From Bacteroidota bacterium (lineage in GTDB: Bacteria; Bacteroidota; Bacteroidia; Palsa-965), in assembly GCA_013288325.1 (NCBI GenBank), contig JABDCB010000002.1:1-64000 (forward strand): a stretch of DNA of 64,000 bases, in the 5' to 3' direction. Numbering within the stretch: the first letter of the stretch is position 1; the number at the start of each line of letters is the position of its first letter. The translations under genes were made by a program, and so were the position numbers. The notes under the pieces were generated by a model. That model saw only the letters and a list, made by a program, of their open reading frames with translations. It was not told the DNA's origin and ran no database searches. Of this stretch, positions 43,668-51,742 are shown piece after piece.

Positions 43668-45002
43668 TTATACTTTAGCACTATTGAGTAATAATTTTTT
43701 GACTTCAAAGGGGGCTATAGCCGTGCCATATATACTACAGATAATGGTTGCGATAATCATTCCGGAAATTCCCATGTGTAAGGTGACTGCCAGATAATAG
43801 GAAAGGGGTATGAACAAAAGCATTCCGATGACATTAACCAGCATCTGTAAGCGGATCTGGCCGATACCATTAAGTACGATGATGTAAATATTTCCGAAGC
43901 TTACAACAAGGGTATAAAGCATCATGAAGAAAGAAATCCGGAAGTCGATATGAATCTGATCACCCACCCAGAAACGGTAAGCATAGTCGGAGAAATAGAG
44001 CATGGCTATAGCAGCCGCTACTAAGAGCAGCCAGATGCGAAACAGCTGTTTGAGCGAAGTACGGATCCATCCCAGATCCTGTTTCATGTATGCTTCGGTA
44101 CAGGCCGACCAGTAGGGCGCTGTAATGATGCTGAACACCATCGTAATCAAACCAAAATAGCGAAAGGCAATATTGTATGGGGTTACCAATTCGGGAGAAA
44201 AAAAGCGGCAAATGAGAAAATTGCTTGTTTGAAAAAATACCAATACCGATATCTGTATGATGAAAAATTTGAGCCCCAGGCTAAGGACTTCACGTAAGAC
44301 CTGGAAATCGATTTCCTTGCGGCTTGGAGCAAAATCTTTGAAGGGGCTTCTGAAATAGTAAATATTTACAACGGCCAGCACCAGAACCGGAATAAAGGAA
44401 AAGACAAAGGCAATATGCATGAGCGATTCGCGGGTATACCTTATGAGTACGGCAATAGCAATCAGCACCAGCAGATTGGATACCATATTATAAAGCGAGA
44501 CTCTTGCCGGCTGCTGATTGCTGAGAAGAATACTATTGATAAGTTGAAGAATGAATTGAATTGAAAAAGTGCAAAAGAGAACAAAGGTGATGGCTCTCAT
44601 ATTTTCATCTATTTGTACCGGTATATGTAGCAACTGATTCCAGTTCAGGAAATTGTTAATGACGACAAACGTCAGAAAAAGAAAGCAGCAAAGAATGGTG
44701 ATGGAGAAATAGGCCGTGCTTACATAAGCTTTAGCCTTATGCATTTCTCCTCTTGCCAGTGCTTCTGCCAGTTTGTTGCGTAAGCCATGGCCCAGGCCAA
44801 TATCGAAGAAGCTGATCCATCCCAGCATAGAGCTTATAGTGAGCCATACCCCATATTTGGCAGGACTCAGGTAGTGAATAGTGAGTGGTACGAGCGCCAT
44901 ATTGATGAGTACGCTAATGCTTTTTATAATGAAAGAAACCAGAATATTTCTTGCCGCTCTGGCCGAACGGGTATTTATGTCGTGATTTTTTAAGAAGAGC
45001 AT
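43668..45002 (-). CDS. Polysaccharide repeat-unit flippase (Wzx/MATE-like)
   Basis: The 444-aa protein has about twelve helices beginning RNILVSFIIKSISVLINMALVPLTIHYL, and YGVWLTISSMLGWISFFDIGLGHGLRN is the family signature. Probably moves undecaprenyl-linked repeat units across the inner membrane before polymerisation by the adjacent Wzy-like protein. 12 bases upstream of that gene in the same direction. Confidence 0.87.
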   Translation of the reverse strand: MLFLKNHDINTRSARAARNILVSFIIKSISVLINMALVPLTIHYLSPAKYGVWLTISSMLGWISFFDIGLGHGLRNKLAEALARGEMHKAKAYVSTAYFSITILCCFLFLTFVVINNFLNWNQLLHIPVQIDENMRAITFVLFCTFSIQFILQLINSILLSNQQPARVSLYNMVSNLLVLIAIAVLIRYTRESLMHIAFVFSFIPVLVLAVVNIYYFRSPFKDFAPSRKEIDFQVLREVLSLGLKFFIIQISVLVFFQTSNFLICRFFSPELVTPYNIAFRYFGLITMVFSIITAPYWSACTEAYMKQDLGWIRTSLKQLFRIWLLLVAAAIAMLYFSDYAYRFWVGDQIHIDFRISFFMMLYTLVVSFGNIYIIVLNGIGQIRLQMLVNVIGMLLFIPLSYYLAVTLHMGISGMIIATIICSIYGTAIAPFEVKKLLLNSAKV

Positions 45003-45051
45003 ATCATGTTATGATGTCTGAAAGCAAACCGGTACTACCGGACTCTTCCGT

Positions 45052-47409
45052 TTAATCTTGTGAAAAATATTCGCTTTTTTTTCCGTAAAAGGTATCTTTT
45101 GCATCTACATCGTTGAGAAGCCAGAAAAACTGGCTTATATCCTTATCTTCTAATTCTTTCAGCAAATGAGTAAGTACGGCCCTTGGTGTGTGTCTGTCGC
45201 GGACGATAAAAATCTTCAGGTCGGCGTACTTCACCAGTAGCAAAGCATCCGTTACCAGTCCCAAAGGAGGAGTATCAATAAATACATAGGCATATCGATT
45301 TCTTAACTCGGCAAGGAGTGGAGCGGTATTAACAGATCCAATGAGTTCGGACGGATTAGGAAGCACCGGCCCCGATCCTATAAAGTCGAGCAGTGGTATG
45401 GAAGTGGTTTCAAGCACTTCATCAATAGTAGCTCTTCCGGATAACAACGAAGTAATACCCAACTGACAATCCTGGTTGAGCAAAGGGTAGACTCCCGGTT
45501 TGCGAATATCGAAGCTGAGCAATACGGTTTTTCTCCCCAATAGTGCCATACTCGTAGCCAGGTTAAGAGCTGTAAATGATTTTCCTTCTCCCGGCAAACT
45601 GGAAGTAAGAAGAATAATCTGATGTTCTTCACCTTTCAAAAAGTGATCCAGATTGGTTCTTACCGTGCGGATAGATTCAGAGATAGCCGATTTGGGTGCA
45701 TCCATAAGTACAGATAAAGGCTTGCGGCCTCGTTTATGATAAATGCGACCCAAAAAAGGAATTCGTGTAATGGAGCTCACCGCTTGTTCCCCTTGAACTG
45801 TCTGATCCATAAAATTATTAAGCCCATAACCGGCAAAGGGAACCAACAAACCAATAATTATCCCTAGTCCCAGATTAAGGGTTTTGTCAGGAAATACAGG
45901 CTTAGGTTGCAAAAGCCGTGCTGTTTCCAGAATATCGTTTTCCTGTATGTTGGATGCTTTGGCAACTTCCGCTTCCGCTTTTTTCTGTAACAGATAATTA
46001 TACAGGTTATCATTGAGTTTGTATTTCCGTTCAATTCCTACCATTTCACGCTGGGTAACAGGAAGCTCGGTAATCTGTTTGTTTTTATTTTTCAGCCTGG
46101 AGCTGATTGATGCCAGTAACAGATTGTTGGTATGAATCAAATGATTGACATTTTCAGAAAGTGTAGCTTTCTGATTTTTTATTTTTATTGTCAAACTCTT
46201 ATAAAATGGGCTTCTGGTCTGTTTCTCCTCAATAAGATTGTTGCGCTCGTTATTGAATTTTATGTATTCTTCTATAAGACCTGTAAGGACATTGTCATCC
46301 AGGCCCATAGAGGAAGGTACAAGAAGGGTGCTCTGATCCTTGCCGTTGTCGAGCGACGATTTTATATAATGATAGTATTCGGATTTAGCTTTCAACTCTT
46401 CTTTCTGACCCTCCAGCTCTGTGGCACTTTTAAACTCCTGATCCGACTTGGGAGCCATCTCCATGATTTTTTTTGTGGAACGAAATTGCTGTAAGTTGTT
46501 TTCTGTCAGATTCAGTGAATCTTCTATTACCTGTAGTTGTTTGTCGAGATACCGGATGGTATTCTCGGCAAGAAAATTCTTTTTATCCATATTGTGTTGC
46601 AGGTAAGCTGTAGTAAGGGAATTGATAAAGTCAATGCCTTTCCTTGCATTTTTGGATTTGATCTTTATGCTGGCCGCATGTACATCTTTGGATAGCTGCT
46701 CCACTTTGATCTCTTTCTGATAGGTATAAGCAAGCATATTCAGATCGTTAAACAGGAAAAAATATTTGGTTTCGGCGGGATGGTACCATAATTTTTCTTT
46801 TTTGCAGAATATCCGGAAACTATAAAAGGAAGACCGGATGGTATCACCATAGCTGTATTCCTTATTTGCCTGAAAAGAAGGAGCTATTACACTATGCTGT
46901 TCCGGGTAATTGCACAGATAAACAGGGTCATCATTCTTTTCGGTAAGTAAGCGAAATCGGGTAGGTGACAATGGAAGGATACGAAAGCGAATCCCGGCGG
47001 CCTGAACATGGTCGCTGAAAAAGTCGACTTTAAAAGGAGAATCGGTATAAAGTTCTTCTGTCCTGATCCCGGTAACGGCATAATAGCTGATGTGTGCATG
47101 AATATTTTCCAGTGCCTTGTATATGAGCGAAATGGATTTTAGTTTAAGGATTTCCATCTGTATGTCGTTGGTTTCGGAAAAGATGGAAAAGCTTTTCATA
47201 AATTCTTTGGAAGGGTCTGGTTTGTTGGCTACAGGTTCCTCTTCTATCAGGATGGTGCTACCCACTTCATAAACAGGCTGGATATACCAGTTCAGGAAAA
47301 AAGCCAGGCCGGTGAACAGAAAGGTGGAAAGAAAAAAGATGAGCCAGTGCTGCTTCATGATGCGGACAGCGGATTTCAGATAATGATAGCTTTCAGAAGA
47401 CTGATCCAT
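45052..47409 (-). CDS. Polysaccharide copolymerase / tyrosine autokinase (Wzc type)
   Basis: The 785-aa protein has an N-terminal Wzz domain with membrane helix (WLIFFLSTFLFTGLAFFLNWY), a long coiled-coil region, a second helix (LGLGIIIGLLVPFAGYGL), and a BY-kinase domain with Walker A SLPGEGKSFTALNLA and Walker B YVFIDTPPLG. It controls polymer length and export through Wza. The C-terminal tyrosine cluster is short (YGKKSEYFSQD, two Tyr). Confidence 0.92.
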   Translation of the reverse strand: MDQSSESYHYLKSAVRIMKQHWLIFFLSTFLFTGLAFFLNWYIQPVYEVGSTILIEEEPVANKPDPSKEFMKSFSIFSETNDIQMEILKLKSISLIYKALENIHAHISYYAVTGIRTEELYTDSPFKVDFFSDHVQAAGIRFRILPLSPTRFRLLTEKNDDPVYLCNYPEQHSVIAPSFQANKEYSYGDTIRSSFYSFRIFCKKEKLWYHPAETKYFFLFNDLNMLAYTYQKEIKVEQLSKDVHAASIKIKSKNARKGIDFINSLTTAYLQHNMDKKNFLAENTIRYLDKQLQVIEDSLNLTENNLQQFRSTKKIMEMAPKSDQEFKSATELEGQKEELKAKSEYYHYIKSSLDNGKDQSTLLVPSSMGLDDNVLTGLIEEYIKFNNERNNLIEEKQTRSPFYKSLTIKIKNQKATLSENVNHLIHTNNLLLASISSRLKNKNKQITELPVTQREMVGIERKYKLNDNLYNYLLQKKAEAEVAKASNIQENDILETARLLQPKPVFPDKTLNLGLGIIIGLLVPFAGYGLNNFMDQTVQGEQAVSSITRIPFLGRIYHKRGRKPLSVLMDAPKSAISESIRTVRTNLDHFLKGEEHQIILLTSSLPGEGKSFTALNLATSMALLGRKTVLLSFDIRKPGVYPLLNQDCQLGITSLLSGRATIDEVLETTSIPLLDFIGSGPVLPNPSELIGSVNTAPLLAELRNRYAYVFIDTPPLGLVTDALLLVKYADLKIFIVRDRHTPRAVLTHLLKELEDKDISQFFWLLNDVDAKDTFYGKKSEYFSQD

Positions 47410-47416
47410 ACTTGAA

Positions 47417-48199
47417 TTATTTTTTTATATAATAAAGTGCCAGAAAAACAGCTGTAACAGCTGATACAACGAGTGCAAATGGGTATTCTTTCATGCCAAA
47501 GCGCCTTACCTGTAATGGAGCTACATATAAAACATCGTTGGGGCGGAGGTAGTAAAAATCAGATCTGAAAATGTCGTCACAGGTAAGATCCAGATAGTAT
47601 TTATGAATCACCTTGTTAGTTTCACGTATGAGTACGACTTCTTTCCTGTTGCCATATTCCGTTATATCACCGGCAAGGCCGAGCGCATAAAAAATGGTGA
47701 GATGTTCATTGGGATAAGGATAAGTACCGGCTTTTCCTACCTCTCCAAGCACAGTGATGGAATTGTTTACGAAGCGAACAGAGACAATAGGATGACTGAT
47801 AACGCTTTTTGTAGAATCGCGGATAAGAGATGATGCTTGGTCAAGGGTAAGCCCCTGGAGATGCAGTTTGCCAATCACCGGTAAGGTAATGGCTCCGGAA
47901 TCATTGACAGTATAACCAAGCACTGATAAGGAAAGCTCCGTCATGGAATTGTAATTCTGTTTATCCTGATTGAAGAAGTTATATTCCGTTGGTTCGCCGC
48001 TTGCACTACCAATACTGATGTACAGCATATCGAACGGTTCTATTTTAAGACTCTTATTACTCAGGACAGGGTAGGATTCGGGCTTGTCTTTCTCTTTGCT
48101 CTGAGCATACACTATTTTATGCTGGGGTACGCAAGAGTTAAGGAATAGAACCGGTAATACGAGTGCCATTATTTTCCGGATCAGAATAAAGGGATTCAT
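47417..48199 (-). CDS. Polysaccharide export lipoprotein (Wza type)
   Basis: The 260-aa outer-membrane export protein has a lipobox (LFLNSC), a Poly_export domain (DMLYISIGSASG) and a SLBB-like segment (VLGEVGKAGTYPYPNEHLTIFYALGLAGDI). A C-terminal helix (FALVVSAVTAVFLALYYI) could form the outer-membrane ring. ATG 48199 places the signal peptide at the N-terminus; the longer frame from 48292 reaches the sugar transferase gene. 7 bases upstream of Wzc. Confidence 0.92.
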   Translation of the reverse strand: MNPFILIRKIMALVLPVLFLNSCVPQHKIVYAQSKEKDKPESYPVLSNKSLKIEPFDMLYISIGSASGEPTEYNFFNQDKQNYNSMTELSLSVLGYTVNDSGAITLPVIGKLHLQGLTLDQASSLIRDSTKSVISHPIVSVRFVNNSITVLGEVGKAGTYPYPNEHLTIFYALGLAGDITEYGNRKEVVLIRETNKVIHKYYLDLTCDDIFRSDFYYLRPNDVLYVAPLQVRRFGMKEYPFALVVSAVTAVFLALYYIKK

Positions 48200-48291
48200 A
48201 GGATGAATTTTGAAACGTATTTTCTGCTTTGCAACATGGTAAATGTGTAGGAACCCGAAGGAGGCTGTACACAGATCATTATTAAAAGGCA

Positions 48292-49425
48292 TCAGGCACT
48301 TTCATTTTTCCGCAGAACAATTTGATAGACTGCCATGAAGAAATATTTGATATTAATGATATAGCCATGTTTTTTCAATTCGCTGAGATAAATCCGTTCC
48401 GCTTTAATGACCCCGTTAAATCCGGTAATGCCAAGCGATACATTAGGTGGTATGCAACCAGGTTTGTATTTGATCCTCTCCTGTTGCAGGTCAGAGGGGA
48501 GGGATTCGTATCCGAATTTGCTGATAGGACGAACACCTACCAGGTTAAGATCACCTTTGATCAGGTTGTAGAACTGTGGAATTTCGTCCAGATGCAGTTT
48601 GCGGATTATCTTTCCCCAACTGGTCAGACGGAAGTCACGGTTGGGTTTTCCAACTTCATTGTATCCGTTCATTTTTACTACGTAGTTCTGAAGGAATTCG
48701 GAATAAGGATGCATGGTTCTTATTTTATAGATGCCGATACTCTTTCCTCCTTTACTGATACGGGGCATCTGAAAAAATAGTCCGGTGGAAGGCTTGCGTG
48801 TGTTAGCAGCCTTATTTACTTTGATAACAGAGAAGTAGAAGCGGTGATGAATCAGTTCATGACCGATGATTTCGAATCCGGCATAGCTGAGGCGCCCCAA
48901 TGCTTCGGCTTTGGAAAGAAAGTGTTTACGACCTGGTAAGATGAAGCGATATAATCCGCGAGTGGCACCGAGTTTAGGAATTACGCGATTGAAAACAAAA
49001 TCGAAGTGCCATACTGCCCGGGCCAGCCTTCGTGGATATCTGCGATACACCCGTTCCTTCCGTATGGAGTTACTCTCCACACATCCTATGTAAATACCGG
49101 CATCTGGTAAGCGGGAGTATATGGATTGAAAGAAATGATCGAGCTCTTTTGTCTGACCGTTTATCAACTGCAAATCAATGAAGGAGCGGACACGTTGCAG
49201 GTCGGTACCAGGGGAGGAGTGTTGTCCGTTGGTACTAAGCAGCAGCACTCCTTTTTTGCATAGGTCTATCTGCTCGGTGATAAATTTGGCTACCCCCTTT
49301 CCAGCCTCTGTCATGATTATATTCTTTAATGGAGACGAGTCTGTCGAAGGGGGTGGGACAACAGGTGTCCTTTTTACAGGGATCCTTTTGACAGGAGGAG
49401 GTTCGGGAAGATCTATTACATTCAT
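48292..49425 (-). CDS. Priming sugar transferase (WcaJ/PglC type) with unusual N-terminus
   Basis: The C-terminal 180 of 377 aa carry the bacterial sugar transferase core: IYKIRTMHPYSE, SWGKIIRKLHLDEIPQFYNLIKGDLNLVGVRP and KPGCIPPNVSLGITGF. It would put the first sugar phosphate on undecaprenyl phosphate. The N-terminal half has no clear membrane helices; a proline-rich start is followed by a domain whose end (YAGFEIIGHELIHHRFYFSVIKV) looks like the final strands of a class I methyltransferase-like fold. Promoter-proximal gene of the 12-gene operon. Confidence 0.85.
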   Translation of the reverse strand: MNVIDLPEPPPVKRIPVKRTPVVPPPSTDSSPLKNIIMTEAGKGVAKFITEQIDLCKKGVLLLSTNGQHSSPGTDLQRVRSFIDLQLINGQTKELDHFFQSIYSRLPDAGIYIGCVESNSIRKERVYRRYPRRLARAVWHFDFVFNRVIPKLGATRGLYRFILPGRKHFLSKAEALGRLSYAGFEIIGHELIHHRFYFSVIKVNKAANTRKPSTGLFFQMPRISKGGKSIGIYKIRTMHPYSEFLQNYVVKMNGYNEVGKPNRDFRLTSWGKIIRKLHLDEIPQFYNLIKGDLNLVGVRPISKFGYESLPSDLQQERIKYKPGCIPPNVSLGITGFNGVIKAERIYLSELKKHGYIINIKYFFMAVYQIVLRKNESA

Positions 49426-50597
49426 AATGGTTGTTGTTTGGAATTTGCATGGTGCTTCTGAGAAACTGACAGAGAAAGATCAGGGGTGGCGATAACGGAT
49501 CATACCCTGTAAGGTGGTGTGATCTGTTCCCATGATTTTTCAACTGATTTGATTGCCTTGGTTACATTCAGGATTTTCAGATAATCCTTTTTATAGTGAA
49601 TGACCCGGCTGGGCAGACTTTCAACAGAGCAGTTCAAAGAAGCATACACGTGTAAAACAATACTTATTATACCTGTTTTCTTTTCTCATTTTCATTAGAG
49701 CCAATGAACCATAACAAAATTGGATATAAGCAAGAGGCGCTTCAAACCAAAATCATATATGATTGAAGTAGTGTATTTAGGACAACTTATCTTGATTTCA
49801 GCAATAGTTTCCTAGCTACCAGAGACTTAACTCTTCATTCAATGATTTATTTTAAACCTAAGTACAAACACGTATTTCTAAAAAAAACAGGCGACTTACG
49901 GGTCACCTGTTTTTGTCCGGGCCAAAATGCTGACACCAGAAGGGTAGGCGTATTCATAATTTAATAAACATGAACTGGACTTCGTCTTCACTCATCTGCA
50001 TACGAAGCTGTATATAATGGAAGCCTTTTTTAAGGCCAGAAAGTTAGAATGCAAATCAGTCCTGTAATCTTGTTCATTGGAATGCCTTCCGGTTATTACA
50101 TAAATTGAATTTTGTTTGTTTATCGATTCATTGCATTATACAGTGCAAATTAACAGAGCATCCTTTAAGAGAAGATCATGTACCTATGAATGTTGTGAAA
50201 AAACCATGCAAAGTAGAGGCCTTCTAATTTTCTTGTTTCGTAAAAAAGGCATCTCCCGAAACATAGGTGTTGTTTCTTTGGAAATGAATCATACGTAGAA
50301 ATAAGGAAAGTGTGGCTGTGAGTGAAAGCTAAAAAAGGAGACTATCGAAATGAAATGATGTAAAGCATAAATGAATGTATTGTCAAGAAACACGCATAAT
50401 AAACATTATATATGAAATTAATTAAATTTAGATAAAATTTGAGGCCCCGGTAGCAAAAAATCAATATCATTTCTTCTTTATTTAAATGCAGGAAAACAGG
50501 GTTGGAATACACCCCGTCTTTCCCGTTTACCGGTTTTTACCCTAAAAAGGCAGAAACAAAATTGGTTTTGCCGGAATTCGCTTAAACAAAAGCATGA
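49426..50597. other. Gene-free region upstream of the polysaccharide operon
   Basis: About 1.17 kb, AT-rich, without a convincing coding region on either strand. It should hold the operon promoter near its left end (minus strand), but no exact TAnnTTTG box was found there. The only strong structure is the hairpin at 49884-49914. Short ORFs such as 50116-50298 show no recognised family. Confidence 0.6.
49884..49914 (+). terminator. Orphan terminator-like hairpin
   Basis: A 12-bp stem AAAACAGGCGAC / GTCACCTGTTTT (one G-T pair) with loop TTACGG is followed by T-rich sequence on both strands. No gene ends nearby: the operon on the left runs away from it and the lipoprotein gene on the right ends 680 bases off. 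It may end an unannotated small RNA. Confidence 0.55.
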
Positions 50598-51005
50598 TTA
50601 TGCACCCGGGGTGTTGGCATTGTGAAGAATCGGAATCAGGATAAGGAAAGGGAATAAAGTAATTGCGGTGACTCCTCCTCCCAGGCCCCAGGCTTTGCGC
50701 CTCATTACTTTCTTTTCTATAACGGATCGGTCCAGTCTTGCCTGTTCATATCCATCTATGGCGGCCTGATTATAAGTTCCTTCAGAAGGGGTATAGCCTT
50801 CCTCTTCTATTACCGCTCCTGCCGGTGCAACAGCATTGCCCCCATAACCATCCAGTTGATCTTTGTAATAAACAAACCATGCAGTAGCATCAGTTTCATT
50901 CTTGTCCGGTTTAGGAACACTTACTTTTCCAAGATGGGCGGATGCGTTGCAGCTTTGAATTAAAACACAGGCCGCAAGGAGCAGGGGGATGAAGATGGTT
51001 TTCAT
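50598..51005 (-). CDS. Tandem-duplicated lipoprotein, copy 1
   Basis: The 135-aa protein has lipobox LIQSC (Cys19), a central conserved block (HLGK.SVPKPDKNE, GYGGNAVAPAGAVIEEEGY, TPSEGTYNQAAIDGYEQARL) and a C-terminal membrane helix (GGVTAITLFPFLILIPIL). Clearly paralogous to 51152-51550. No known family. A lipidated N-terminus plus a C-terminal helix would tie it to two membrane surfaces or a single bilayer twice. Confidence 0.8.
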   Translation of the reverse strand: MKTIFIPLLLAACVLIQSCNASAHLGKVSVPKPDKNETDATAWFVYYKDQLDGYGGNAVAPAGAVIEEEGYTPSEGTYNQAAIDGYEQARLDRSVIEKKVMRRKAWGLGGGVTAITLFPFLILIPILHNANTPGA

Positions 51006-51151
51006 AGTAACAGGGGTTTAGGATGGTTAGCTATGAGTGAGACGTCATGAATCCTTCATGGTTGAGTATTTAGGAAATTTTAACATTTCCTAAAACAAAT
51101 ACCTATTAATGTGTATCTAAAAATGAGCGCTCAAGGGGCCAGAGATAATAA

Positions 51152-51550
51152 TTATGGGTTGTTATTGTGCAATAGCGGAATCAGGATAAGCAATGGCAGC
51201 AGACAGACTGCTGTAACGGAGGTAATCAGCACTGCGGCGCTGCGTGTGGCCACTTTCTTTTCTTTTACCATACGTTCCAGCCGGGCTTGTTCATAACCAT
51301 CGACGGCGGCCTGATTATAAGTTCCTTCCGATGGTGTATATCCCTGCTCTTCTATAACTGCCCCGGCCGGGGCCACAGCGTTGCCACCATATGCATCAAG
51401 CTGGTCCTCATAATAAGCAAACCATTTTTTTTCATCTGCCTCATTTTTATCAGGTTTAGGAACGGTTGCTTTCCCAAGATGGGTTGATGCAGTACACCCC
51501 TGAATTATAATACAAATTACAAGAAACAAGAAAGAAGAAAGAGATTTCAT
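51152..51550 (-). CDS. Tandem-duplicated lipoprotein, copy 2
   Basis: The 132-aa paralogue of the preceding gene shares the same architecture: lipobox IIQGC, HLGKATVPKPDKNE, YGGNAVAPAGAVIEE, SEGTYNQAAVDGYEQARLER and a C-terminal helix ending LLHNNNP. The ATG at 51550 is chosen because a promoter (-7 box 51575-51582) lies just upstream and would exclude the start at 51577. The 146-base spacing and separate promoter suggest independent transcription. Confidence 0.8.
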   Translation of the reverse strand: MKSLSSFLFLVICIIIQGCTASTHLGKATVPKPDKNEADEKKWFAYYEDQLDAYGGNAVAPAGAVIEEQGYTPSEGTYNQAAVDGYEQARLERMVKEKKVATRSAAVLITSVTAVCLLPLLILIPLLHNNNP

Positions 51551-51574
51551 GACAATAAGGATTAGCGATTTTAG

Positions 51575-51607
51575 CAAAATTAAATTATTTCCGCTCTGTT
51601 ATTCAAA
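51575..51607 (-). promoter_or_regulatory. Promoter for lipoprotein copy 2
   Basis: On the minus strand TTTG (51604-51607), 21 bases, TAATTTTG (51575-51582). Start expected near 51568, 18 bases before ATG 51550. Confidence 0.5.
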
Positions 51608-51742
51608 AAAAGCGCTCTTTATGGGCCTCCTGGAATATTCTTTGCCCGATCGGCAGATTCGTCCATTCTGTCGCTTATTAACATCTTACAGTAGATTCCA
51701 TTTTTAAACTTAGCCTTATTATTTAATATTTGTTGAATTAAT

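Noticed and set aside
50116..50298. 60-aa ORF in the gene-free region
   Set aside because: No family, no promoter and no neighbour support; composition fits AT-rich noncoding sequence.
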